64,000 bases of DNA from Flavobacteriaceae bacterium (GTDB taxonomy: Bacteria > Bacteroidota > Bacteroidia > Flavobacteriales > Flavobacteriaceae): positions 62,001 through 126,000 of the forward strand of contig JAUXPJ010000002.1 of NCBI GenBank assembly GCA_030683815.1. Reading direction: 5' to 3'. The notes beneath the pieces were generated by a model. That model was not told the origin of the DNA. It did no database searches and saw nothing but the letters and a program-made list of their open reading frames with translations. Numbering within the stretch: position 1 is the stretch's first letter; the number at the start of each line of letters is the position of its first letter. Position numbers and translations under genes: made by a program. This document shows positions 8,327 through 17,582 of the stretch, in pieces.

Positions 8327-9445
8327 ATGAACAATAAGTACAAAAAAAAAACAGAACAGATTTTGGGAATTGCCGGAGTTCAAATAAACGGCAGTAATCC
8401 TTGGGATATCCAAGTTCATAATGATAAATTTTATAAAAGAGTTCTTACAGAAGGCGAGTTAGGTCTTGGAGAATCCTATATGGATGGTTGGTGGGATTCT
8501 GAAAAAGTGGACGAATTTATTCACAAACTTCTTCAGGCTCATTTGAATGAAAGGATACAGCGAAAATTTTCGATTCTCATTAAACTTTTTTCTGCCCAAA
8601 TTTTCAATCTGCAATCTAAACGAAAAGCATTTGATAATGGTGAAAGGCATTATGATTTGGGAAATGATCTTTTCCAAAATATGCTTGATAAAAGAATGAA
8701 TTACAGTTGCGCCTATTGGAAAAATGCCAAAAGTTTGGATGAAGCCCAGGAAAATAAACTGGAATTAATTTGCCGTAAACTTTCACTCAAGCCAGGAATG
8801 CGTGTGCTCGATATAGGTTGTGGTTGGGGTGCCTTTGGAAAATATGCTGCCCAGAAATACAAGGTAGCGGTTGTTGGGATTACGGTTTCTAAAGAGCAGG
8901 TAGAACTTGGAAGAAAATTATGCGAAGGACTCCCCGTTGAGTTTAGACTGATAGATTACCGCGATATGCATGAAAAGTTTGATGCAATAGCCAGTATTGG
9001 AATGATTGAACATGTTGGACATAAGAATTACAGAACATTTTTTGAAGTTGCAAACAGATGCCTAAAAAACGACGGTTTATTTCTTTTGCATACAATCGGT
9101 CGTAATGATTCCTCGTATAGTATTAACCCATGGACAGATAAATATATTTTCCCGAATGGGTTGATTCCTTCGGTGGCTCAAATTGGAGAAGCAATTCAAA
9201 ATCTATTCGTGATGGAAGACTGGCACAACTTTGGGGTAGATTATGATAAAACGTTGATGGCATGGTATGATAATTTTATGGCTAATTGGAACCAAATAAA
9301 GAGTAAGGATTCAGAACGCTTTTTTAGGATGTGGGAATATTACCTACTTTCAGCAGCCGCTTCATTCAGGACAAGACATAACCAATTATGGCAAATTGTG
9401 CTCTCTAAAAATGGAGTTCCAGAGGGTTATCAATCAATACGCTGA
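8327..9445 (+). CDS. cfa: Cyclopropane-fatty-acyl-phospholipid synthase
   Basis: SAM-dependent enzyme that adds a methylene bridge across double bonds of unsaturated phospholipid acyl chains, hardening membranes. The 372-residue protein matches the family from the N-terminal GESYMDGWWDSEKVDEF segment through the SAM-binding loop VLDIGCGWGAF (near residue 161), the bicarbonate/active-site region IGMIEHVGHKNYRTFF and the C-terminal MWEYYLLSAAASFRTR. Length is typical. It stands alone between the tig terminator and a convergent CNNM gene, and has a G-rich ribosome-binding site unlike neighbours, which fits horizontal acquisition, though that is inference. Confidence 0.94.
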   Translation: MNNKYKKKTEQILGIAGVQINGSNPWDIQVHNDKFYKRVLTEGELGLGESYMDGWWDSEKVDEFIHKLLQAHLNERIQRKFSILIKLFSAQIFNLQSKRKAFDNGERHYDLGNDLFQNMLDKRMNYSCAYWKNAKSLDEAQENKLELICRKLSLKPGMRVLDIGCGWGAFGKYAAQKYKVAVVGITVSKEQVELGRKLCEGLPVEFRLIDYRDMHEKFDAIASIGMIEHVGHKNYRTFFEVANRCLKNDGLFLLHTIGRNDSSYSINPWTDKYIFPNGLIPSVAQIGEAIQNLFVMEDWHNFGVDYDKTLMAWYDNFMANWNQIKSKDSERFFRMWEYYLLSAAASFRTRHNQLWQIVLSKNGVPEGYQSIR

Positions 9446-9503
9446 TGGAATATGTAAAAAAATGAAGTGAATTAATTGTTTACTAAGAAAAAAGGTAAAG
9501 TCA

Positions 9504-10580
9504 TCAATCGGTAAAATGGGGTTTTTTAGGATCTTCTTCTAAATTGATATTCATTTTTTTAGCACGAATTTTCCATTTTTCTCTTGCCAAGGCTTGTAAA
9601 TCAATTTGGTCATCTTTTTCATCGGTAATTTCCAAGCCCAAAATAGTCTCAATAATATCTTCCATCGTGGCAATACCTTCCATTCCGCCGTATTCATCTA
9701 CAATTAAAGCGATGTGTTCTTTTTGGGAAATCAATAAATCAAAAAGTTTTGGCAGCGAAAAATTTTCATAACACACCAATATAGAGCGTTTTACATCTTT
9801 TAGTTTTAAATGACCTTCATCCATCGCTAACTTTTCCAGCACATCATATTTTAAAATATAACCGGTTACATGGTCTTTTTGATGGGCAAAAATCGGAATT
9901 CGAGAATACACTAAAAACTCTTTATTGGCAAAAAATTCGTGTAAAGTCATCTCCTCAGATGCAGCCAAAACAACGGTTCTTGGAGTCATTACATCTTTTA
10001 TTTTGATGGATTTTAACTTCATCAAATTATGAATAATTTTACCTTCTTGCTCATCAAAAATACCTTCTTCCGTTCCAATATGAGTTAAAGCAGAAATCTC
10101 TTCTCTACTTACTGTATGAACTCTTTTGTTTTTAGAAATAATTTGGGTGAGAAATTCTGATAAAATAACCAACGGATAGGTAATAATAATTAAAAATGAA
10201 ATAAGTTTAGTAATCGGAAGCGCCAATTCTCTCCAATAAATAGCGCCAATAGTTTTGGGTAAAATTTCAGAAAAAACAAGAATTAAGATTGTTAATATGG
10301 CTGAAATAATTCCGAAATAAGCATTGCCAAAAATTGCAACGGCCTGCGCTCCAACTCCGGCAGCACCAATGGTATGCGCAATTGTGTTGAGTGATAATAT
10401 AGCAGATAAGGGTCTGTCAATATCTGTTTTTAATTTTTTTAAATGGGTGGCTGTTTTTTTTCCTTCCCGTTCTTTTGTTTTGATAAAAGGCATAGAAACG
10501 GTCAAAAGAACAGCTTCAGCAATTGAACATAAAAAAGAAATGCCAATGGCTAGAAATAAATAAATAAGTAAAAGAGTCAT
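9504..10580 (-). CDS. CNNM/CBS transporter-like membrane protein (hemolysin-C/CorC family)
   Basis: A 358-residue inner-membrane protein. Three to four transmembrane segments form the CNNM (DUF21) domain in residues 1-175, containing SILSLNTIAHTIGAAGVGAQ and FSEILPKTIGA; two CBS domains follow (from KIKDVMTPR to about 320) with the conserved MEGIATMEDIIE. Such proteins mediate or regulate Mg2+ and other divalent-cation export. The C-terminal CorC_HlyC transporter-associated domain found in longer relatives is missing. A longer reading frame reaches 10598, but that start is TTG; the ATG at 10580 opens directly on the first hydrophobic helix and is preferred. Confidence 0.88.
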   Translation of the reverse strand: MTLLLIYLFLAIGISFLCSIAEAVLLTVSMPFIKTKEREGKKTATHLKKLKTDIDRPLSAILSLNTIAHTIGAAGVGAQAVAIFGNAYFGIISAILTILILVFSEILPKTIGAIYWRELALPITKLISFLIIITYPLVILSEFLTQIISKNKRVHTVSREEISALTHIGTEEGIFDEQEGKIIHNLMKLKSIKIKDVMTPRTVVLAASEEMTLHEFFANKEFLVYSRIPIFAHQKDHVTGYILKYDVLEKLAMDEGHLKLKDVKRSILVCYENFSLPKLFDLLISQKEHIALIVDEYGGMEGIATMEDIIETILGLEITDEKDDQIDLQALAREKWKIRAKKMNINLEEDPKKPHFTD

Positions 10581-10645
10581 AAATAAATTAATATCCAAGC
10601 AAATATACTCAAAATGGATAGCTATTCAATATCGCAGAAAGTTGT

Positions 10646-10653
10646 TATCTTTA
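10646..10653 (+). promoter_or_regulatory. -7 promoter box of clpP-clpX
   Basis: TATCTTTA differs from TAnnTTTG only at the last base and lies 29 bases before the clpP ATG, the only plausible promoter for the clpPX-dnaG run. Confidence 0.5.
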
Positions 10654-10682
10654 CAAATTAAAAATCAAAAAAAATAAGCCAA

Positions 10683-11342
10683 ATGGATTACGGTAAAGAA
10701 TTTCAGCAATATGCTACTAAACAACACGGAATCAGCAGTATGCATTACGATAAATTAGTGAGCAGTTTAACGCCTTACATCATGGAAGAACGCCAAATGA
10801 ACATTACTCAAATGGATGTTTTCTCTCGATTGATGATGGATCGTATTATTTTTATGGGAACGGCTATTAATGACAATGTTGCCAATATTATCCAAGCGCA
10901 ATTGTTGTTTTTAGAAAGTGTAGATTCTTCCAAAGATATCTCCATTTATATCAATTCGCCTGGCGGTGGTGTTTATGCCGGATTGGGAATTTACGATACC
11001 ATGCAATTTATCAAACCCAATGTGGCTACGATTTGTACAGGAATGGCGGCCTCAATGGCTGCGGTAATTATGTGTGCAGGTGAAAAAGGAAAACGTTCTG
11101 CTTTACCGCATTCCCGCGTAATGATTCATCAACCAATTGGTGGCGCTCAAGGTCAGGCCAGTGATATCGAAATTACGGCTCGTGAAATTATGAAATTAAA
11201 AGATGAATTATATCAAATCATCGCCAAACATAGCGGACAAACAGTGGAGAAAGTGAACAGTGATTCTGACCGCGATTATTGGATGAAAGCCGAAGAAGCC
11301 AAAACTTACGGAATGATTGATGAAATTTTAGTTAGAAAATAA
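10683..11342 (+). CDS. clpP: ATP-dependent Clp protease proteolytic subunit
   Basis: Serine peptidase forming the double heptameric barrel that degrades proteins fed by ClpX. The 219-residue sequence shows catalytic Ser124 in GMAASMAA, His149 in MIHQPIGG, the oxyanion-region SPGGGVYAG and the handle helix with EITAREIMKLKDELYQI. The N-terminal stretch before ITQMDVFSRL is the expected propeptide/axial loop. clpX follows after 18 bases on the same strand, so the two are co-expressed. Confidence 0.97.
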   Translation: MDYGKEFQQYATKQHGISSMHYDKLVSSLTPYIMEERQMNITQMDVFSRLMMDRIIFMGTAINDNVANIIQAQLLFLESVDSSKDISIYINSPGGGVYAGLGIYDTMQFIKPNVATICTGMAASMAAVIMCAGEKGKRSALPHSRVMIHQPIGGAQGQASDIEITAREIMKLKDELYQIIAKHSGQTVEKVNSDSDRDYWMKAEEAKTYGMIDEILVRK

Positions 11343-11360
11343 AAATATTAAAGCTGTATT

Positions 11361-12602
11361 ATGGCTAAAAAAGCAGAAGGATTAGAATGTTCGTTTTGTG
11401 GACTAAAAAAAGCAGAAACTGATTTATTGATTGCCGGTTTGGATGCCCATATCTGCGATAAGTGTATTGAACAAGCACATGGAATTGTGATTGAAGAAAT
11501 GGCTGAATTAGCTACCAAGCAATTAGTTCCAGACTTTAAATTAAAAAAACCGAAAGAGATAAAAGGGTTTTTAGATCAATATGTTATCGGCCAAGACGAT
11601 ACTAAAAAATCCATGTCGGTGGCTGTTTACAATCACTACAAACGTATTTTTCAAAAAACAGATGATGAAAATGAAGTAGAAATTGAAAAGAGTAACATTA
11701 TCTTAGTGGGTGATACCGGAACAGGAAAAACCCTTATAGCCCGTACAATCGCTAAAATGTTGAGTGTGCCTTTTGCTATTGTTGACGCAACAGTTTTAAC
11801 CCAAGCAGGTTATGTAGGTGAAGATGTAGAAAGTATTTTAACTCGATTGCTGCAAGCGGCTGATTATGATTTAAAAAAAGCGGAAAAGGGAATTGTTTTT
11901 ATCGATGAAATTGATAAAATTGCCCGAAAAGGCGATAACCCATCCATTACCCGCGATGTTTCCGGCGAAGGTGTTCAACAAGCATTATTGAAATTGTTGG
12001 AAGGAACTTTGGTAAATGTTCCGCCAAAAGGAGGAAGAAAACATCCCGAACAGAAATTCATCGAAGTTGATACCAAAGATATTTTGTTTATTGCCGGTGG
12101 CGCTTTTTCTGGAATTGACAGAATAATCAGCAAAAGATTAAACATGCAAGCCGTTGGTTATAGCGCTTCTATCAGTGATGACAGAATTGATGAAGATAAT
12201 TTATTGCAATACATTGTTCCGGCCGATTTAAGAGCTTTTGGGTTAATTCCCGAAATTATTGGTCGTTTACCGGTATTGAGTTATATGAATCCGTTAGATG
12301 CAAAAACATTGCGCGCTATTTTAACAGAACCAAAAAACGCTATCATTAAACAATATACGAAGTTGTTTGATATTGATGGTGTAGCATTTTCAATTGATAA
12401 AAAAGCATTAGATTTTATTGTTGATAAAGCTGTAGAATATAAATTGGGCGCTCGTGGTTTGCGCTCTTTATGTGAAGTTATTTTAACCGATGCCATGTAT
12501 GAACTTCCAAGTTCTGACGAGAAAAAATTACATGTGACCAAATCTTATGCAGAAGGAAAAATAACTAAATCAACTCTTAAAAAGTTGAAAGCGGCATCCT
12601 AA
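11361..12602 (+). CDS. clpX: ATP-dependent Clp protease ATP-binding subunit ClpX
   Basis: AAA+ unfoldase that recognises tagged proteins and threads them into ClpP. The 413-residue protein has the N-terminal zinc-binding domain with C10, C13, C32 and C35 intact, Walker A GDTGTGKT at 117-124, Walker [11 protein letters not shown], the pore loop GYVGEDVE and the arginine-finger region of the small domain ending with LGARGLRSL. Length is normal. It is immediately downstream of clpP and 36 bases upstream of dnaG, and the three probably share a transcript. Confidence 0.97.
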   Translation: MAKKAEGLECSFCGLKKAETDLLIAGLDAHICDKCIEQAHGIVIEEMAELATKQLVPDFKLKKPKEIKGFLDQYVIGQDDTKKSMSVAVYNHYKRIFQKTDDENEVEIEKSNIILVGDTGTGKTLIARTIAKMLSVPFAIVDATVLTQAGYVGEDVESILTRLLQAADYDLKKAEKGIVFIDEIDKIARKGDNPSITRDVSGEGVQQALLKLLEGTLVNVPPKGGRKHPEQKFIEVDTKDILFIAGGAFSGIDRIISKRLNMQAVGYSASISDDRIDEDNLLQYIVPADLRAFGLIPEIIGRLPVLSYMNPLDAKTLRAILTEPKNAIIKQYTKLFDIDGVAFSIDKKALDFIVDKAVEYKLGARGLRSLCEVILTDAMYELPSSDEKKLHVTKSYAEGKITKSTLKKLKAAS

Positions 12603-12638
12603 AATGGTATTTTTAAAAGATAAATCTGTATTATATTA

Positions 12639-14603
12639 ATGATTTCCAAACGCACAATTGACCTCGTTTTTGAAACCGCTCGGGTAGAAGAGGTTATTGG
12701 TGAGTTTGTTCAGTTAAAAAAATCTGGTAGCAATTTTAAAGGATTGAGTCCTTTTTCTGAGGAGCGAACACCTTCTTTTATGGTGTCACCGGCTAAACAG
12801 ATTTGGAAAGATTTCAGCTCGGGAAAAGGTGGCAATGTCTTGTCTTTTTTAATGGAACACGAGCATTTTTCGTACCCCGAAGCCATTCGATTTTTAGCCA
12901 AAAAATATAATATTGAGATTGAAGAAACGGTAGAATCACCCGAACAGCAACTTCAAAATAATGAACGCGAAAGTTTATTTGTAGTTTCAGAATTTGCCAA
13001 TCAATATTTTCAAGAAATCCTTTTTAAACATCCAAAAGGTGTAGCCATCGGTTTATCTTATTTTAAAGAACGCGGTTACAGAGAAGAAATCATCCAAAAA
13101 TTTCAATTAGGATATTGTTTGGATGAGTGGGATGCTTTTACCAAAGAAGCGCTTTCTAAAACATATGAACTTGATTATTTAGATAAAACCGGACTCACCA
13201 TCGTTAAAGATGGCAAGCAATTTGACCGTTTTAAAGGAAGAGTTTTATTTCCGATTCATTCGATGAGCGGGCGGGTTTTGGGATTTGGCGGAAGAACTTT
13301 GTCGGCTGATAAAAATATCGCCAAATATGTCAACTCACCCGAAAGTGAAATTTATCATAAAAGTCAAATTTTATACGGTATTTTCCACGCTAAAAAAGAA
13401 ATCGTTAAAGAAGATAATTGCTATTTGGTAGAGGGTTATACCGATGTTATTTCATTGCATCAAGCCGGAATTGAAAATGTGGTAGCTTCATCCGGGACGG
13501 CCTTAACACCCGAACAAATACGTTTAATTCGTAGATTGACCAATAATATTACCGTACTTTTTGATGGTGATGCCGCCGGAATTAAAGCTGCCATTCGCGG
13601 TGTTGATTTAATTTTAGAAGAAGGAATGAACGTAAGAGTGCTGACTTTTCCTGATGGCGATGACCCGGACAGTTTTTCCAAAAAGACTTCATCCGAAGAA
13701 TTAAAAGAGTATTTAAAACAAAATTCCAAGGATTTTATCAATTATAAAGTGTCTTTATTGTTGGAAGACGCCAAAAATGATCCGGTTAAAAAAGCGGCTT
13801 TAATTCGTGATATTGTTGGCAGTATTGCTAAAATTCCAGATAATATCCAAAGAGAAATTTATGTGCAGGAATGTGCGCATCTGATGCATATTTCAGAAGA
13901 AGTCTTGTTTAATGAACTCGCGCAATTGCATAAAAAGGAACTGAAAGAACTACATGGAGTTCAGTTTGTAGAACAAAAATCATTTAAAGTTTTAAAAGCG
14001 CCAACGGCAGAAGAAACGCAAGAAACCTATCTGCAATTTTTAGAGCGAGAAATTATTAGATTGTTGTTGTTACACGGAAATACCAAACTTGATTTTATTG
14101 ATTGGATCGATGCGCATGACGAAAACGGAAAGTATCAACCCAAAGAAATCGTCAATCAAAATACGGTTTTTGAAGAAATTTATTTGCAGCTTCAGGCAGA
14201 TGAAATTGAGTTTACCCATGAACTTTTCCGAGCCATTTATGATGAAATAATTAAGTTGTTTCAGCAGTTTGAAACTATCAATAGTGACGCTTTAGTAAAC
14301 CATTCAGAACTTGAAATTGCTAAAGAAGTAACCAATATTTTAATGGAAGATGAAAAATATATCATTGGTGATTGGAAAAAAAGAGACATTTTAATCAAAG
14401 CAAAAGATGATCAAAATGAAGTAGTTAAATCAGTAACTGATTGTATTTTAAATCTCAGAAGAAATTTAGTCAACCAAAAAATCACGGAGCTTAAAAATCA
14501 GTTTTCGCAAAATGAAGAAAATAATAATGAATCGTTGGATTTAATTATGAAATACAAAGGTTTAGAAATGTTGCTTTCAGATAAATTAGGTCGAGAAGTT
14601 TAA
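12639..14603 (+). CDS. dnaG: DNA primase, with degenerate zinc ribbon
   Basis: Synthesises RNA primers for chromosome replication. The 654-residue protein has the N-terminal primase module (residues 1-100), the catalytic core (about 125-330) with the TOPRIM residues in VEGYTDVISLHQ and LFDGDAAG, and a C-terminal helicase-binding region. The N-terminal module, normally a CHC2 zinc ribbon, keeps the surrounding fold signature (KGLSPFSEERTPSFMVSP, then WKDFSSGKGGN) but the four metal ligands are replaced by S37, S40, D58 and S61. I believe relatives in Flavobacteriia share this, but cannot check. The stop overlaps the convergent nadE stop in the palindrome TTAA. Confidence 0.95.
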   Translation: MISKRTIDLVFETARVEEVIGEFVQLKKSGSNFKGLSPFSEERTPSFMVSPAKQIWKDFSSGKGGNVLSFLMEHEHFSYPEAIRFLAKKYNIEIEETVESPEQQLQNNERESLFVVSEFANQYFQEILFKHPKGVAIGLSYFKERGYREEIIQKFQLGYCLDEWDAFTKEALSKTYELDYLDKTGLTIVKDGKQFDRFKGRVLFPIHSMSGRVLGFGGRTLSADKNIAKYVNSPESEIYHKSQILYGIFHAKKEIVKEDNCYLVEGYTDVISLHQAGIENVVASSGTALTPEQIRLIRRLTNNITVLFDGDAAGIKAAIRGVDLILEEGMNVRVLTFPDGDDPDSFSKKTSSEELKEYLKQNSKDFINYKVSLLLEDAKNDPVKKAALIRDIVGSIAKIPDNIQREIYVQECAHLMHISEEVLFNELAQLHKKELKELHGVQFVEQKSFKVLKAPTAEETQETYLQFLEREIIRLLLLHGNTKLDFIDWIDAHDENGKYQPKEIVNQNTVFEEIYLQLQADEIEFTHELFRAIYDEIIKLFQQFETINSDALVNHSELEIAKEVTNILMEDEKYIIGDWKKRDILIKAKDDQNEVVKSVTDCILNLRRNLVNQKITELKNQFSQNEENNNESLDLIMKYKGLEMLLSDKLGREV

Positions 14604-15388
14604 GACTTCACTTCTTCGCTCACCAAACACACTGGAATCGCGAGCATTTTATGTTGATTAATTTTATTTAATCGAGTGTAAATTTCAAAAACTTCGCGAT
14701 TTCTTCCGGTAAAATCAGTATTATTTTTCCCTTCAGCAACTTGTTGCATCGCCCATTCTAATTCGTCATAAGAAGCACCTATTTGATCTTCATCAGAGCG
14801 ATTATCGCCAAATAAGCCATCGGTTGGTTTGGCTTGTAAAATTGATGCCGGGACTTCTAAAAATTTTCCCAATTCAAAAACTTCCGATTTTAACAAATCG
14901 GCAATAGGACTCAAATCAACGCCGCCATCGCCGTATTTTGTATAAAAACCAACGCCAAAATCTTCCACTTTATTACCGGTTCCAACTACCAAATACCCGT
15001 AAATTCCAGCTAAATAATACAGCGTTGTCATCCGCAAACGCGCTCTGGAATTGGCCAAAGGAAGTTCTATATTATCAGAAGCTATTGTTGGATAGGTTTT
15101 TTTAAACGTTTCAAAAGTTGGTGTTAAATCCACTTTGGTACTGTCAACATTTGTAAATTTCCTTTTGAGTTGATTGATGTGTTCTTTTCCGCGATTTACC
15201 TGACTTTCCGCTTGATGAATGGGCATTTCGACACAAAGTGTCGGCAATCCGGTTAAAGCGCATAAAGTGGAGGTTACGGCAGAATCGATTCCGCCTGAAA
15301 TTCCGATTACAAATCCGTTAACTTTTGCATTTTTAGCATAGTTTAATAACCACTGGCTGATGTGTTTTGCAACTTTATCCGTGTTCAT
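14600..15388 (-). CDS. nadE: NH3-dependent NAD synthetase
   Basis: Final step of NAD synthesis: amidates nicotinic-acid adenine dinucleotide using ATP and ammonia. The 262-residue protein has the PP-loop SGGIDSA at residues 31-37, the GTGNKVEDFGVGFYTKYGDGGVD segment (as GTGNKVEDFG and YTKYGDGGVD) and KPTDGLFGDNRSDEDQIG. No N-terminal glutaminase domain is present, so it is the short ammonia-dependent form. It is divergent from gldB with a short shared promoter region, the arrangement I know from gliding flavobacteria. Its stop overlaps that of dnaG. Confidence 0.96.
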   Translation of the reverse strand: MNTDKVAKHISQWLLNYAKNAKVNGFVIGISGGIDSAVTSTLCALTGLPTLCVEMPIHQAESQVNRGKEHINQLKRKFTNVDSTKVDLTPTFETFKKTYPTIASDNIELPLANSRARLRMTTLYYLAGIYGYLVVGTGNKVEDFGVGFYTKYGDGGVDLSPIADLLKSEVFELGKFLEVPASILQAKPTDGLFGDNRSDEDQIGASYDELEWAMQQVAEGKNNTDFTGRNREVFEIYTRLNKINQHKMLAIPVCLVSEEVKS

Positions 15389-15404
15389 ACCTAACTATTT
15401 TTAC

Positions 15405-15412
15405 TACTTTTG
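15405..15412 (+). promoter_or_regulatory. -7 promoter box of gldB
   Basis: TACTTTTG matches TAnnTTTG exactly, 20 bases before the gldB ATG at 15433. It also argues against the longer reading frame that would start at 15367 inside the promoter. Confidence 0.65.
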
Positions 15413-15432
15413 TAACAAAGATACAAATAAAA

Positions 15433-16389
15433 ATGAGCAAATTATTCTTAGGTTTTTTTACGTTGATGTTCTTGAGTTCTTGTAAAAAAGAGGTTTCAAC
15501 TGTTACTGATTCATCTCAGGCAGGAGTCGTAAAAGCACATCGATTTGATCAATTATTTTATCAAAAATCGACCGATGAAATTCAGCAACTCAAAAAGTTA
15601 TATCCGTATTTATTTCCAAATCAGATGCCAGATTCTGTTTGGGTTAATAAATCAAACAATAAAGAAGAAATTTTGTTAAAGCAAGAAGTTGAGAAGGTTT
15701 TTGGTGATTTTACATCCGAAGAAAAACAATTAGGAATATTGTTTACTAAGGTAAAAACTCATTTTCCATCGTTTGAATCGCCCAAAGTAATTACCTTAAT
15801 TTCTGATATTGATTATGAGTCAAAAGTGATTTATGCCGATAGTTTATTGCTGATTTCTTTGGATATGTATTTGGGTAAAGACCACGAAATTTATAAAGAA
15901 TTTCCGCCATATTTATCGCAGCGATATGAAAAATCTAATTTGATTGTTGATGTTGCACAAGCCATAGCAGACCAAACTTTTAATCAATCAGGAAGAAATA
16001 ATTTTCTCAATCAGATGATTAATCAAGGTAAAAAAATGGCTTTAGTCGATGCTTTTTTACCCGATGTTGCGCATGCTTTAAAAATGGGTTATACGCCAGA
16101 ACAAATGGAGTGGACTGAAAATAATGAGTTCTTAATTTGGCAATATTTTATGGAAAATCAATTGTTGTATAGTTATGATATTGATTTATTGCATCGATTT
16201 GTTTTTGAAGCGCCATTTTCAAAATTTTATTTAGAATCTGATCAGGAATCGCCGGGTAGAATTGGTGTTTGGATGGGTTGGCAAATAGTGGAATCGTATT
16301 TGAAAAACAACGAAGTCTCTTTAGCCGATATGATTAAAACATCGCCAGAAGAAATTTTTGGAAAATCGAAATATAAACCGAAAAAATAG
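15433..16389 (+). CDS. gldB: Gliding motility lipoprotein GldB
   Basis: Outer-membrane-associated lipoprotein required for gliding in Flavobacterium johnsoniae. The 318-residue protein begins MSKLFLGFFTLMFLSSCKKE, a lipoprotein signal with Cys at about residue 18, followed by the VKAHRFDQLFY and LKKLYPYLFPNQMPDSVW segments typical of GldB and a C-terminal GRIGVWMGWQIVESYL. The start ATG at 15433 is chosen over an upstream frame because it opens the signal peptide. Neighbouring nadE supports the call. In F. johnsoniae gldC follows gldB; here a convergent folK follows after one base, and I see no gldC in the window. Confidence 0.92.
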   Translation: MSKLFLGFFTLMFLSSCKKEVSTVTDSSQAGVVKAHRFDQLFYQKSTDEIQQLKKLYPYLFPNQMPDSVWVNKSNNKEEILLKQEVEKVFGDFTSEEKQLGILFTKVKTHFPSFESPKVITLISDIDYESKVIYADSLLLISLDMYLGKDHEIYKEFPPYLSQRYEKSNLIVDVAQAIADQTFNQSGRNNFLNQMINQGKKMALVDAFLPDVAHALKMGYTPEQMEWTENNEFLIWQYFMENQLLYSYDIDLLHRFVFEAPFSKFYLESDQESPGRIGVWMGWQIVESYLKNNEVSLADMIKTSPEEIFGKSKYKPKK

Positions 16390-16390
16390 C

Positions 16391-17506
16391 CTACAACAAA
16401 CTTAAAATGCGATGGTAATCATCTTTATTGTTTACAAAATCCATTTCAGAAACATCGATAATTAAAGTGTTTAAGCGATTTTCGGATTGGATAAAACTGG
16501 CGTAACCTTTATGAATTTTATCTAAATATTTACCGCTGATATTTTGTTCGTAAGTTCGTCCGCGGTTTTTGATATTTTCCAACAGCCTATCTGTATTTTG
16601 ATATAGATAAATATACAAATCGGGTTTAGAAATTTCTTTATACATGATATCAAACATTTTGCGATACAAGAAAAATTCTTCGGTGGGCAGCGTTACTTGC
16701 GCAAAAATGAGCGATTTAAAGATGTAATAATCAGAAACGATAAAATTTTTAAACAAATCAAATTGCGCTAAATCATCTGATAATTGCTGATATCGATCTG
16801 CCAAAAAACTCATCTCCAGCGGAAAAGCATAGCGTTCATTATCTTCATAAAATTTTGGCAAAAACGGATTGTCGGCAAAACGTTCCAATACCATTTTAGC
16901 GTTGAAATCTTGCGCAATTAAATTGGTTAAAGATGTTTTTCCGGCGCCAATATTTCCTTCAATGGCAATATAATTATACTTTTCATGTAAAGGAATTGGT
17001 CGATTTAATTTAAACTCCGTTTTTTCAACTAAAGTGTTATCAGTACAGGCAATAATACATTCTGAAATTGATTTTTTAGTTATAGGATGTATGCAATTCG
17101 GAGCAATTTCTGCCAATGGTTCTAACACAAATTTACGGTCTAACATTTTTGGATGTGGCACTACCAAATTCAGCGTGTTAATAACTTCATTTTCAATTAA
17201 CAACACATCAATATCAATGACCCGAGAAGCAAATCCGCCATGCAAAGGTCTTATTCTGCCCACAATTTTTTCAATATCCAAAACCTCTTTGATCAGTAAT
17301 TCCGGTGTAAAATGAGAACTCACTGAAACACAAATATTCAAGAAATAGTCGCCCAAAAATCCCCAAGAATCGGTTTTATAAGTCGCCGAAATATTTTCAA
17401 CGGTACCTATTCGCATGCCAATCAAATTGATAGCTTTTTGGAGATATTCCAAACGGTTACCCTGGTTGCTTCCCAAGGATAAATAAATGGTTTTTACGTT
17501 GCTCAT
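16391..17506 (-). CDS. folK: FolK (HPPK) fused to a deoxynucleoside-kinase-like domain
   Basis: Residues 1 to about 155 are 6-hydroxymethyl-7,8-dihydropterin pyrophosphokinase (IYLSLGSNQGNR, the GFASRVIDIDVLLI segment, VVPHPKMLDRKFVLEPL), a folate-pathway enzyme. Residues from about 175 to 371 form a deoxynucleoside kinase domain with P-loop GNIGAGKT and lid region NRGRTYEQ. In the position of the usual ERS/DRS catalytic motif the sequence is VSDYYIFKS, so the conserved Arg seems absent. The fusion is a known flavobacterial architecture. The ATG at 17506 is preferred to an upstream TTG at 17521. It faces gldB tail to tail. Confidence 0.9.
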   Translation of the reverse strand: MSNVKTIYLSLGSNQGNRLEYLQKAINLIGMRIGTVENISATYKTDSWGFLGDYFLNICVSVSSHFTPELLIKEVLDIEKIVGRIRPLHGGFASRVIDIDVLLIENEVINTLNLVVPHPKMLDRKFVLEPLAEIAPNCIHPITKKSISECIIACTDNTLVEKTEFKLNRPIPLHEKYNYIAIEGNIGAGKTSLTNLIAQDFNAKMVLERFADNPFLPKFYEDNERYAFPLEMSFLADRYQQLSDDLAQFDLFKNFIVSDYYIFKSLIFAQVTLPTEEFFLYRKMFDIMYKEISKPDLYIYLYQNTDRLLENIKNRGRTYEQNISGKYLDKIHKGYASFIQSENRLNTLIIDVSEMDFVNNKDDYHRILSLL

Positions 17507-17548
17507 AATTGATATTTGCAAAGAAAATAAATGTTATCTTTAATCCTG

Positions 17549-17556
17549 TATATTTG
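17549..17556 (+). promoter_or_regulatory. -7 promoter box of sppA
   Basis: TATATTTG is an exact TAnnTTTG match, 26 bases before the sppA ATG, in the short spacer divergent from folK. Confidence 0.6.
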
Positions 17557-17582
17557 TATAGTATTTTATAAACAATTTTCAC

